The position numbers and the translations under genes are program-made. Positions 42,618-53,900 of a stretch of 64,000 nt of DNA are shown here, in pieces. Every line of letters begins with the position of its first letter. Positions within the stretch are counted from its first letter, which is position 1. The DNA comes from Basidiobolus meristosporus CBS 931.73 (taxonomy: Eukaryota > Basidiobolomycota > Basidiobolomycetes > Basidiobolales > Basidiobolaceae): NCBI GenBank assembly GCA_002104905.1, contig MCFE01000119.1, positions 98,365 through 162,364 on the forward strand. The letters run 5' to 3'. The notes under the pieces are model-generated. The model did not search any database and was not told where the DNA came from. It saw only the letters and a program-made list of their open reading frames with translations.

Positions 42618-44002
42618 TCCTCGACTCCTACCTCTATACATCCTCCACTCGCCATTGTAAAAGTGTACCATATAATTCACCCTGTGTTCAATAAACTGAT
42701 TCGCTTAATCTATACGTGCCACGTGTGGTAATTTAGGCAGTGTTTAGGCAGTGGCATCACATGGGATTCAAGCCATAAGGCTATGCGGAAATGTGCCATA
42801 TTGGATATATGGCTATGGGCTATTTGGGCTTCCGAATTCTGGCCGATCGAAGGAATCATTCATTTCGTATTTATCGGCCCAGAAGCCGATGGATTCAACC
42901 CAATGGGAAGTAGGCCCAATCTGTGGAACAGACTAATTTCGACCATCCAAATCATTCCACTCCATACATCATTGGAACAATTCTCGTTTGGCGGTGATAC
43001 ACCTCTGGCTCACTTTCCATTTCCATTAAATCTATGGAACCCTTGGCGTTCTCACCGAGGCACACTGCCTAGGCAATCAGCAGGTATTCAGCAGGATCAC
43101 TGTAAATTCCCATCAGACAACTCCTCCAGATCTTTATCATGATCCCTCGGCGATAAATCCCAGAATCTCCCGATATTTCCAGGCATTGAATGTAAATTGG
43201 GGAGGGTTGTCAGTCAGTCAGTCAGTCTCTTCATCAACTGTTATCGCAATCAAACTCGACAGTCGTGACCATATTTGGCTTGGCGCGATCTCGTACTCTT
43301 GATGTTTGAAGGAAATTTTTTCAATTAGTAGCCGCCTGCTTTCGTCAGTATTCTAGTAATTTTGGTTGATTCGCTGAGAATGAGGTTATGAAGACAGCAG
43401 TGTATAACTGTCCAAATTCCTCCAAAAGTTCCCAACCATTGTACATGCCGAGTCTACCCAGCATAGCAATGCTTTGCTATTTTTCTGTACGCAATCCAGT
43501 GTATCTTCCTACGTGAAAAATCAGTGTTGAATTTCTAAAGTACCTCTGATATTTCTTCACTCATATATTGGCAAGTGGCAATTTATGAGATTGCCAAGAA
43601 TTAGGATTCAACAGCAGCATAACACCACTAGTAAGCTGTGCAAGTTGCGTTCAGAAAATCTTGGGTTTATACTACTTCCCGCATATTTGCTTTACTGAAA
43701 GTTTCTTGATAGTCATTATTATTGGATCATACCAGAGCACCACTTGAAGATTGCTTTGTTAGACAACTGAATTCTTCCCATGTCTTAAGCCTCTACTTGA
43801 ATGACTGATAAGAAATGTATTGACAGGTAAGGATTTAGTTTGTAAGTTAAGCTGAATGCCTTAAGAATGTCCTCCACCACCTTAAATTTGTGCAAAATAG
43901 GTTATGGTTGCCTAACCACTAAGTACTCAAGATATAATGCTTCAGTAGCTTTTCAACAGATCCTATGGCTTGCATACATGCCCTTGTGGCCTTTGTAAAT
44001 GC
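42618..44002. other. intergenic region without a supported gene
   Basis: An AATAAA-like signal (TTCAATAAACTG) lies about 70 bp after the ATPase stop. A (GTCA) tetranucleotide repeat occupies 43209-43227. Frames at 42751-43142 lack recognisable features. The GC content falls again from about 43300. Confidence 0.5.
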
Positions 44003-44278
44003 TGTTGCAAGAATCATGGAGGTACTGAAAGTGGTTGGGAGAACAAGTCAATATTGTAGTTTCACTGATTGATTTGATGATTGAGAGGTGTTATTTGTAC
44101 TTGACAATGTTAGCAAAGCCAACATATAGTATATGCTGTAAAGGTCACACAAGCATGTGAGCAAGATTTGGAGTAAATCCAAACAAAGAGTTTGGGTAAG
44201 AAATAACATGGATCCTAAACTGCAATCTAGGTGACCTAATAAAAGGAATATTCTGGCTTATATATAATATCTATAACA
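44003..44278 (-). repeat. diverged copia LTR
   Basis: Minus orientation, TGTTGCAAGAATC ... ATCTATAACA, about 276 bp with internal losses. Recognisable by GTACTGAAAGTGGTTGGGAG and GAATATTCTGG near the ends. Confidence 0.65.
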
Positions 44279-44331
44279 ATAACCATGTAGCTTGTTATTA
44301 TTGATTGTAATGATTTATTCACTTAGGGGAG

Positions 44332-44740
44332 TATTGTAAAGCTATTGATACAATGCTTTAGCATGTTCAGCATATTAAACAGTAAGCTTATTTCTGCTCA
44401 AATTTTGTAGTTGCATATAAATATTCACTTAACTTACCAGCTTGGATCATGGACTACAAGTCTTAGAGAATTCCGTCTAAATTCCTGGTTGGGACTTACT
44501 TGGAATATTTCACCAAAATATCAAATACCCAGGAAATGAAAAATTGTGAGGTTGTCCAAGTGGCCCCAAACTTTGCACATATGCTGTTGGTATCTTTCTG
44601 AGTATATTCCACATGTTTGTCTTGCCAGCATCATGTAAAAGTATTTAATACTACTTTTACATTTGTTATCACATCAGGTCAAAATCTTATAATCATTGGT
44701 TCTCCCAATCACTTCCAACATCTCTAAAGCTCTTGCGGTA
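44332..44740 (+). repeat. copia LTR of a second subfamily
   Basis: Starts TATTGTAAAGCTATTG after a purine tract (CTTAGGGGAG) and continues after about 70 extra bases into the usual LTR pattern (AATATTCACTTAAC ... CTCTAAAGCTCTTGC). The same extended start and about 60 bp of internal 3' end precede it as at 49748-50155, so it is a related but distinct LTR subfamily. Confidence 0.65.
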
Positions 44741-45631
44741 CATACCATGTGGCCCTTACTTTATGCTATATTGAGTGAAAAAGATGATTTTCAGACTTAC
44801 ACATTGTGCTGATAGAAAAAGTGGCATGGAATATACATTAGAAGGACTCAAAAATGTGTACAAAGTTTGGAGCTTTTGGACATGCTTGAGATTTTGATGC
44901 TCTGTACACCAGACATTCTGGTGAAAATATCTGAAGTGGATCCTCACAGCCAGAATGTCTCCATAGAACAATCCCTAAGAAAAAAATCAAGAAAAGGCCA
45001 GCAGAATACCATCAAAATATCAGCTGGATCCTAACTTTCCCAAGAGTGAGAACTCAATATCTCAGGTACTAGCTTCACAGCAGACATCCTTTCCAGGGGG
45101 AGACTAGGCCAATTAACATTTATACCAGATTTGGTAATCAGCTGCTCATTACTCCCGCCAAAAATTGCAACTGAAAATTTGAAGCAGAAACACCAGCTGA
45201 GTACCAGCAAAATACCATTAGAAGACCAGCAGAAGACCAGCTAAAAATCCCATGAATTCCAACTTTGAGATTTTTCATAGCAAATAGAGCCAACAACCTT
45301 TAAAGTTGACCAGTTCCCAGATGTCATGATCTCCGTATCAGCATATACATGGCCTACAACCAAGAATCCGTCCAACAGGTGTGAAGAATGATTTCATGCA
45401 ACCGAATATTTCCCACTTGCATCACCACAGTTCCCGGAACCAACAGGCAACCTTCACTCCGCTAGCATCCCAATCATACTCCAGACACTGCAACCCTAAT
45501 GCAAATCCAACACGTCTGTAGCCTTTTTTAGCACGGCACGGCAGGTTGGAAAATCCCTCGTCAAGGGCCATTTCCGGTAGAATACACCATCGTTGCCCCT
45601 GCAGCGCCTGGTAACCAGGAGTTATCGCGTG
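44741..45631. other. repeat debris and unassigned sequence
   Basis: 44835-44945 contains a minus-orientation copia LTR fragment (AAAGTTTGGAGCTTTTGGAC). 44995-45245 contains short irregular repeats built on ACCAGC/CAGCAGA/ATACCA. The remaining sequence up to 45631 shows no gene. Confidence 0.45.
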
Positions 45632-45898
45632 ATGACCGAATTCCCTAACCTCCGTAGAACCCCAGGATCCCCTCGAGCGTTACCGTTCGAGACGGCAATC
45701 ACCTCGGACGCTCCTTTGAAATTGGCGGAATCTCCACCAGCCTCGGACTCAGTGATGCATCATTGGTTTGCCGAGGGCGTGGCAGGCGGGATGAAATTGG
45801 CTGGTGTGATTGATTTGATACCAATGTACGGATATGACGGGTGGCTCACACTCCAGACAATTTATCCAACATGCAGCGACTCGACAAATACTAGGTGA
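45632..45898 (+). CDS. possible small protein or exon, unknown
   Basis: An 88-residue frame from ATG 45632 to TAG 45898 in sequence that is GC-richer than its left flank. It has no recognisable domain; the C-terminal part (HHWFAEGVAGGMKLAGVIDLIPMYGYDGW) is moderately hydrophobic. A donor-like GGTGAGT overlaps the stop, so it could be an exon of an unrecognised gene. It lies 250 bp upstream of the SH3 gene on the same strand. Weakly supported. Confidence 0.25.
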   Translation: MTEFPNLRRTPGSPRALPFETAITSDAPLKLAESPPASDSVMHHWFAEGVAGGMKLAGVIDLIPMYGYDGWLTLQTIYPTCSDSTNTR

Positions 45899-46113
45899 GT
45901 GAATGAAACATCCACTACGAGAGCGCGGTTGGCACAGAGGAATGCAATCTCATCGCTCGCCTATATTTAACGCTAAGCAGGTTTGGGTTGGTGCGCCTGG
46001 ATTGCTTGGTGGGCTTTGATTATCGTGAATACCGGCGTCATATAATTAGCCTCACCACCAGCCAATCAAGGGGGTGAGGCACATCAAGCGTGGTGGAAGT
46101 TACATGAGCCCCG

Positions 46114-46124
46114 CTATATAAACC
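46114..46124 (+). promoter_or_regulatory. TATA box of the SH3 gene
   Basis: CTATATAAACC. Its closeness to the proposed ATG at 46150 implies either a nearly leaderless transcript or use of a different transcription start. Confidence 0.5.
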
Positions 46125-46149
46125 ACCATCGGAATCCAGTCCCCCCACA

Positions 46150-46723
46150 ATGAATCTCCCTTTCCCTTTCCCTGAGCACGAGATCCAGAATGGTGAGCCC
46201 GCATAGCTCCACCCTCCCCTCTCCAGAAGACTAATCCTGGCCTTGATTGCAGATCGCATCGACGGGTCCAAATGCATGGGCCACAAAGAAACCCCCACGC
46301 TGCTGAGTTTCGAGATCGAGGAGGTGAGTGGTTGGGTCGTCGCTTCAGGAAAGTAGAATCCATCGTTGACACCGCACTTGTTTCACCAGGCCTCTTCCCA
46401 GGGCACCGACGAGCTTGGTAAGTCGTTCGCAGTCTGACGCGTTGGAAATTCCCACTCACTCTCCTTCGCCAGAATTGAGGATCCGGGATTTTGCCTATCC
46501 AGAGAGTGATATACGCCATTGGGGCGAATACGCGGAGGATTCGGGGTTTGTCCTGGTGCGCGCGCTGTACGACTTCATTGCAGAGAACCCCAGCGAGCTC
46601 GGGTTCCGCGAGGGCGATCTCCTTCATATCCAGTACCAGCAGTGCGAAGGCTGGCTGGTCGGTTGCCATGAGGATGGGGTGGGGTTGGTCCCGGAGAGTT
46701 ATGTAGAATTGGTGGAATACTGA
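46150..46723 (+). CDS. Skb5/Nbp2-like SH3 domain protein
   Basis: Four exons (46150-46192, 46253-46323, 46390-46417, 46473-46723), all with GTRAGY donors and one clear CTAAT branch site at 46231, giving 130 residues. The C-terminal SH3 domain carries ALYDF (78-82), a central GWLVG tryptophan and the closing GLVPESYVELVEY. Size and layout, a short acidic N-terminal part and one C-terminal SH3 domain, match yeast Nbp2 and fission yeast Skb5, adaptors that recruit phosphatases or bind PAK kinase in stress and polarity signalling. A TATA box (CTATATAAACC, 46114-46124) lies only about 26-36 bp before the ATG, so the 5' UTR would be very short. Convergent with the WD40 gene, stop codons 148 bp apart. 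Confidence 0.82.
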
Positions 46724-46836
46724 GCTTTGCCTGGATTGCAGAGCGCAGTAACTAGACGGTCGGGGTTGAATCAGATAAATGAAGACTTTATGTGAAATTG
46801 ACTCTAGCTCAGTGTAATAAACAAAATCTAAGTATT

Positions 46837-46884
46837 TAAACAACCACCTAAACAACCACTTAAACAACCACCTAAACAACTACG
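46837..46884. repeat. 12-bp tandem repeat over the WD40 stop codon
   Basis: Four units of TAAACAACCACY. On the minus strand the unit reads GTGGTTGTTTAR, so it brings an in-frame stop every four codons at the end of the WD40 gene. Confidence 0.9.
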
Positions 46885-49165
46885 GTATTCTCGAACATGT
46901 GGAAATCGGTGAACGCCAAGGAGCTATCGGTGCTCATGGAGATGAGGGTGTCTTGGTGCGGGTGGAAGAGCGACTTCAAGATGCGCCGCTCATGCAGATA
47001 AAGCACCTGCGAGGATTTCCTTCCTTGTTGGATATAGCGCACATCCCTAGAATCGAGTTAGGACTGGGCGGCTCTCCATCGGACTAACCACCACTTACCA
47101 TATGTTGATCTTCGGCTCGTTCTGTCCGAAAGCCACCAGATGCCCGTTGGGGTGGAACGAAGGCGACATGTACCTCGAAAGGTTGTCGCTTTGTTGGAAG
47201 CCGAAATTCAGCGAGGAGAAGTTGTTGCTACGCCGGTCGTAAATATGGAGCTGGTCGTTCTTGCCCGAAAGACTGAGGATTGGTTAGATGGGTCGCTCGG
47301 GAAAATCGCCAAATGCAACTTACCAGACAAGTAGCAAGTCTGGATTGGTCGGATGCGTGATGACATGGTTCACCTGGTTGTAGCGTCAGTTGGCATTCAG
47401 TTGCTCCACTAGCAAGACATGAGAGACCCACCCTTTCTGGATACTTATATTCCGTCACGATGTTCTTGGTTTCCAAGGAGTAGCCATAGAATTTACAATC
47501 GGCCCCGCCTGAATACAGTACTCGCTTCTCCGGCTCGTAACAAAGCGCGTGGACGGCTGAGGTGTGTCTACTATGGGCGAGCAACAGCCCGGTCTGTTCG
47601 GCATCTTCCCCGCTGTTCTGAGGCGTCTTGTACTTCCAAAGATGCTTGCGAACGAAACGATTAGTCGTGCCCCATGGCGTGGGGTGTATGTATATGGACA
47701 TACCACCATCTTGTCCGAGCCGCAGGTAGAAAACATAAACTCTTTGTCGTTGCTGACGATCGGGCACAGCGCAGACACGCCACGATCGCTGTGGGGCTTG
47801 GAGTTGGAGTGCTGCACTCTATATGAAATCTGCGCATGACAGCGTGAGTACTCGTGGTCGGTCCAGACCGCTACCTCGTCAAAATACCTGGCTGGTGTTG
47901 GCTTTCAACACATGAACAAACGAGAGTTGGTTCTCAAGGAGCTCGCCGTCTTTCTTGGCTGAGGCCACTGCTACGATTGACGGGTGAACGAAACAGATGT
48001 CTTCTGCCCACGGCTTCTTCAGCGTTTGCTTGGTGACTCGCGTGACTATCTTCCGCATGGTGGGGCTCCAGAACTGGATTTCCCCGTCGAGTGAGCTCGT
48101 CACGAGACACTCCATCTGGTTTCCCTCGTAGTCCTTGACAGTTTGATAGATCAAGGATCTTGGCTTCCGGGTGAACGCTTTGGTTCGCATGTCCGTTCGA
48201 GTTCTAGATATAACGTCAAGCATCTCCGAGTTGATGTCGTATTCAGCCTCTTCCTTCGGGGTCGGCCTGTACTTGGTGGGTGATGAGACAACCAGGCTAT
48301 CGAGCGGATGCTGGAGAAGGGGTGGGGATTGCACTGGGTGCGAGTTGCTTGGAAGCCGCGACGAGGATGCGCGCGGTGGAGAGACTTTGTTGCTTGGATT
48401 TGAGTTGTTCCCTGCCCCCGAGGCCTGAATGTTGCGTGACCACGTGTTGACTTGATCGCACACACTGTGGAACTTCTGTTGTAGTTTTCGCGAGATCTTT
48501 TGAATTTTCTTGGCTTCACTTTTGGCCTGCAAGGTTGATCAGTGAGGGGCGACGTTGAGGACAAAATGGATATAACTACCTTCTCCAAGTATCTGGCGTG
48601 TTTGGAGCGGGTGCGTTCGAGCTAGACAGAAGCCGGCGTAAGTAGGAGTGTCAAGCGACCCACAGAACACAAAGGCCGTGTTCATTTAATATCTCCACTC
48701 TACCTTCAGCAACAACTCGTGCATCTCTTTTTGGGATTTCAGGGCGTTGAAGGAAAGTGCAGACAGCTCAGCTTCCTCCGAATCCGACTCTGAGGTGCTG
48801 CTTTCGTCGGAAGACGAGTCAGAGGTAATATATTTACTAGGGGTCCAGCTTTTGCCACCAACTGTTTCTTGATCAGTTGGGCCTACACTCTTGTGACGCT
48901 TCCTGGAGTAATTGTCGTAGGGGTTATGATGCATCTCTGAAGAAATTGTACTGTTGCCGTGGTCGGTCGCATAAAAATTTCCCCCTCGTTTGACGTTGGA
49001 GCTTTCTCCATTAACGTTGGTCAAGCCTATAGGGAGCAGAATGAATGAATCTTTTCATATTCAACAGTATGTTCAGTGGACATAAGCCCGACCTTTAGGT
49101 TTGAGAGTGGTGGTTGAAAAGAGGCTCTTTGGGATTAGACCTGTATCCACGTCCCTGTCATTCAT
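46872..49165 (-). CDS. WD40-repeat protein with acidic N-terminus
   Basis: Nine exons fit with consistent phase: 49165-49093, 49026-48704, 48621-48580, 48526-47888, 47829-47704, 47644-47432, 47373-47324, 47272-47099, 47046-46872, giving 604 residues. The first donor (GTCGGG) is unusual. An acidic Ser/Glu/Asp-rich stretch lies at about 93-116, a charged helical, possibly coiled-coil region at about 118-165, and WD40 blades from about 235: SSLDGEIQFWSP, STCGSDKMV-HLWKY, HTSAVHALCYEPEKRVLYSGGADCKFYGY, LSGKNDQLHIYDRR and FHPNGHLVAFGQNEPKINIWD. It is probably a scaffold in a nuclear or chromatin-type complex judging from the acidic tail, but the family is not recognised. Other WD40 adaptors are possible. 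Confidence 0.78.
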
Positions 49166-49504
49166 AGTACTTCGACTTGGTGAAAGAAATCCAACTATTG
49201 CTCCCTTTTTCAATATTTCTTTTTGCCGTATTTAGTTAATGGCTGGGTCTGCGGCAGTTGCCCGTAATCAGCCAATGATAAGATTGAGCTGGATTTATTG
49301 CCAAAACACAACCATATTCATAAAAATAGTAAACAGCATTTCGGTTAAAGTGGAAATTCAGAGGCAATTCTTGGGATTTATGCAAAATACAACCGCAAGA
49401 TACAACGCCGCAGGAGGAACATATAGGCGACAACCAACACTGCTGTTGAGCTCCCTAAGTGAGACATGCTTTAACCTCTGTACACACACCCTATAAGTCT
49501 TAAA
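49166..49504. other. 5' flank of the WD40 gene, no gene seen
   Basis: AT-rich upstream region. Short frames on both strands lack features. Repeat debris begins at about 49505. Confidence 0.45.
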
Positions 49505-50335
49505 ATACTGTGTACAAAATCTTGTTGGGACTTTAAATGTTTTACCAAAATGTCAAGTACATTGAGCATGAGAATTTAATTTGTTGTCCCAAAGTCCTCA
49601 AACTTTGTACACATGCTATTTGACCTTTCTAAGTATATCATATATGGTTATCTTTTGCAAATTTGGTATCAAAGCCTATATAGTATCTATCACAATAGCC
49701 ATTTAGCTTGCTATTATTTATTGTAATGATTTGTTCACTTAGAGGAGTATTGTAAGCTATTGATACAATGCTTTAGCATGTTCAGCATATTAAACAGTAA
49801 GCTTACTTCTGCTCTAATTTTGTAGTTGCACATAAATATTCACTTAACTTACCAACTTGAATCATTGCCTACAAGTCTTAGAGAATTCTGGCCACATTCC
49901 TTGTAAGGATATACTTGTCATGTTTTCACTCAAGTATCTGGTGGCCAGAGCATGAAATAGTAATAAGTTGTCCAAACAGCCCCACACTTTGCACACATAC
50001 TTTTGTGACCTTCCTAAGCTCATTCAATATGTTTGTTATGCCAAGACCATTTGAAAGTAAAAATACCACTTTTGCATTTAACATATCATTAGCTGTAAAC
50101 TGCATAATCTACTTCTCTCAACAATCACATTCAATATTTCCAAAACTCTTACAGATAAAGGTTTTCATATAGTGTGGGCAAACTCTCAAGGTCTTTGGAC
50201 AACTTTGCACATTTCAATGTCCTGGGTACTAAGCTTTATGATAAACATTACTAGTTGGCTATAAGATGGAATTTGTATGAGATACTCAAATACTTGTAAA
50301 CTATGACCCAAGTGGCCAAGTTGATGGAGTATCTA
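49505..50335. repeat. copia LTR debris
   Basis: At least three pieces: a plus-orientation LTR fragment (49505-49650, with AAACTTTGTACACATGC), a nearly full LTR of the second subfamily with a purine tract before it (49748-50155, TATTGTAAGCTATTG ... CAAAACTCTTACAG), and a minus-orientation fragment (50160-50330, with GGACAACTTTGCACATTTC). No coding potential. Confidence 0.65.
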
Positions 50336-50619
50336 GAATAAATTTTGAGTTACACCTAAATACTCATATGACTTGATTACTTGGATCATAAGCTACAGAT
50401 CACAATCATTCCTGGCCAATTTGTCTGTTGGATGTGCTTAAAAACTTTCCCAAAAAATACAGGTACTCAGGGCATGAAGTATTGATAGGTTATTCAAAGA
50501 TCCCCAAGCTTGGCAAGCATGTTTTTGGGACCTCTCAAGTATTTTTGTTGTGCTAGTCTTGCCTAGACCACATATTAGTACAAGTACTATTTATGCATTC
50601 AACAAATTCCTGAGCAAAC
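50336..50619 (+). repeat. left part of an old LTR hit by the second intact copia
   Basis: A diverged plus-orientation LTR (CACCTAAATACTCATATGAC ... AACAAATTCCTGAGCAAAC). It is interrupted at CAAAC (50615-50619) and resumes at 55307 with CAAAC to about 55365 (CTCTTGCAGCA). Confidence 0.72.
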
Positions 50620-50969
50620 TGTTGTAAAAATTTGTATTTTTCACCTAAATATTCACCTAACTTAGTCACTTAGATCATCACCTTCAAATCCTAGAGAATA
50701 CTGACCAAATTCCTTGTCGGGATTTACTTAGAATATTTTCACCAAAATACCAGGTACCCAGAACATGAAAATTATCAAAGTTGTCCAAACAGCCCCAAAC
50801 TTTGCACACATGTTCTTGGGACCTTCCTTAACCTATTCTACGTGTTTGTAATGCCAAGACCATGTAAAAGTATAAATACTACTTTTACATTCAATAAATC
50901 ATTAAGTGAAAACCACATAATCTACTTGTTCTCCAAATCACTTCCAATATCTCCAAGACTCTTACAACA
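50620..50969 (+). repeat. 5' LTR of intact copia copy 2
   Basis: 350 bp, TGTTGTAA ... TTACAACA, with the TATA region AAGTATAAATACTAC at about 50869-50883. Confidence 0.95.
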
Positions 50970-50981
50970 GGTTATGAGCCC
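50970..50981 (+). other. primer-binding site of copia copy 2, half-tRNA type
   Basis: GGTTATGAGCCC immediately follows the LTR and is complementary to the initiator tRNA-Met anticodon arm as remembered from yeast. The gag-pol ATG (50974-50976) lies inside it and would pair with the CAU anticodon. Confidence 0.8.
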
Positions 50982-53900
50982 CGAGCTGTCACTCTCTGCA
51001 ATGTCTACTACTGCTATTACTGGAATTTTTCCCTCTGCTGAAAAGTTGGATGGCTCTAACTACCAAGTGTGGAAGGTGAAGATGAAGATGCTGCTACAAG
51101 AAAGAGGCCTTTGGGATATTGTCATGGGAGAAGAATGCCCTCCTAAAAACGTGGGAGAGGAAGCCTTAAAGTACCAGAAGAAAGAACAAAGTGCCTTTAA
51201 CTGCATTTGCCTTAATGTCAAGGACAAATTGCTAATTCAATGCTCAAGAGCAAAAACGGCAAAGAATGCCTGGAAGGCATTAGAAGACACCTACCAGTCA
51301 TGTTCAGCTGCCAAGAAAATGTATCTGAGAAGAAAATTCTTTACTACAAAGATGCTGCCAGGAGAAGAAATGAAAAATCTAATTAACAGAATTACCCTGC
51401 TGGTAGATGAGATGGAATCTGTGGGCGTACCAACTACTGATGAGGATGTGATAGTTACTATCCTGAATAGCCTGACAGACGAGTTTCAGGGCCTTGTATC
51501 AGCCCTAGAGTCCAGAACTGAAGATTTGACCTTAAATTACGTATATGGAAGGCTCCTGGATGAAGAATTAAGAAAATCAAGCGCCAATAAGAAGGAAGAA
51601 GAAAATGCTTTAATAAGCAATGATAACCAACAAAGGAGGTACCCAAGACCCTACAAAGGCAACAACAACCTATTTTGCAACTACTGCAAAAGGAAAGGAC
51701 ACACATCAGACCGGTGTTTCAAAAAGAGAGATTATCAGCAAAAGAAGCCTGAATATGGAAATGCTGCAACAACTGAAGATAGACTATTCATATCTGCACT
51801 AAATATGACCACAAACAAGGATTCTCAGACGTGGTATATTGACTCTGGAGCTTCTCAACACTTTACACACCAAAAAGAACTTTTTACCCAATATCAAGAA
51901 ATTCCAATTAAGAAGGTTTTCATGGGTGACGATAGAACACTTGATGCAGTGGGAGAAGGAACTATCCAAGTAAACCTTAGAAGCAGTGAAGGAAGCCATA
52001 CACTGACCTTTAAAGAAGTACTCTATGTACCAGAAATAGCCAAGAACCTACTCTCTGTAAGCAAGGCCACAGCAGAAGGACTCAGTTTCAGTTTTGACAA
52101 TTCTGGATGCAGGATCACTGATCAAAATGGTGCCCATATTGCTTCGGGCATCAGAGATCAGAATCTATACAAGTTGACTTATATTCCATCATATTTGGAA
52201 GCCAATATAAGTAACTTAAATGAAGAAACACCAATGCTTTGGCACAGGAGATTTGGACACATCAATTTTGATTATTTGCGTAAAATGATCAAAGATCAGC
52301 TAATTTCTGGAGTGAAAATTGATCCCCCAGCTAATTTGGAGCACTGTGAAGCCTGCATATATGGGAAACAAGCCAGACAACCGTTCAAGAGCTCTGGGTT
52401 AATCAAAACTAAGAAAAAATTAGATCTAATTCACTCAGATCTGTGTGGACCTATGCAAAATTTATCCTTAGGCGGGATGAAGTATTTAATCACTTTTATT
52501 GATGATTATACAAGATACACATGGGTCTACTTCATGGAGAGAAAGGAAGAAGCTCTGTCTAAGCTCAGGGAGTTTAAAGCCATGGTGGAGAGAGAAACTG
52601 GTGAAAAAATCAAGAAAATACGCTCTGACAATGGTGGAGAATATACCTCAAAACTCTTCATCCACTTCTGCAAAATTCATGGGATAAAGCAAGAGACTAC
52701 TGTACCATACTCCCCACAGCAAAATGGAGTAGCAGAACAAGCTAACAGATCAATAACTGATATGGCAAGATCTATGATCCATGATCAAAAATTATCCTAT
52801 GATTTTTGGGCGGAATCAGTTGCCACTGCTGTATACCTTAAAAATAGGAGTTATAACAGAATACTTCGTGATTCTACTCCATTTGAAGCATGGTATGGAT
52901 ACAGACCAAGTGCAGAACATCTAAGAATATTTGGGTGTACAGCATATGCCAAAAAACTGGCCGGAAATCAGTCAAAATTTGAGCCAACAAGTGTAAAATG
53001 CATATTTTTGGGCTACTGCAATGAGAGTAAGGCATACAGACTCTACAATACCAAAGCAAAGAAGCTGATCAAGTCCAGGGATGTGTTGTTTGATGAAAAT
53101 TCAAAATTTTCACAAAAAATGACATCAGATGATGACGAAAATTTGATCTCAAGTCCACCAATTGTCAGGATTGAATCAGAGCAAAACAATGAAAATTTTT
53201 TCACTCCAGAGGACTCTACAACCGTGGTTCAGCCAGAATCAGTGCCCAGGAATATCCCAGAAGTGATCATTCCAGTATCAAATGCCCGGAGATCCAATCG
53301 GACAAGAAATAGCCCAAATTACTATATCAATGAGGGTACAAACTTAGCCTATGCCTATTCAGTCCATGTTGATGAACCCCAGACTGTAAAAGAGGCCCTA
53401 AATAGCCCTCAGACGAAGTTTTGGAGATCTGCAATGACTGAGGAATATCAGGCACTGATGGAAAATCAAACTTGGGACTTAGTCAAATTACCAATCAACC
53501 AAAAATCAATTGGATGCAGATGGGTCTTCAAGACAAAATACAAGGCTGATGGTACAATTGAAAGATACAAAGCAAGACTTGTAGCCAAAGGATACTCTCA
53601 AACAAAAGGACTTGACTATACTGAGACCTTTGCACCGGTAGCCAAGTTTAATTCCATCAGATTAATATTGGCTATTGCAGCCAAATATAAGTTCTTTATT
53701 CATCAAATGGATGTAAAAACTGCATTTTTGAATGGAGAACTTGATGAGGACGTGTATATGGACCAGCCTGATGGGTTTGTTGACCAAGATAACCCCCATT
53801 TGGTCTGCAAGCTTAAAAAGTCACTATATGGTCTCAAACAATCACCGAGAGCCTGGAATTGCAAGATAGATTCTTATTTGGAATCTTTGAGTTTCAAAAG

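Noticed and set aside
46100-46879. 259-codon minus-strand frame
   Set aside because: Antisense to the SH3 gene exons and to the 12-bp repeat; repetitive WLFRWLFK start comes from the repeat; no domain.
50842-50973. Extension of the copia gag-pol frame into the LTR (MPRPCK...)
   Set aside because: It begins upstream of or within the TATA region, in U3, so it should not be in the mRNA; the open frame there is probably accidental. The same applies to 27758-27889 and 62229-62360.
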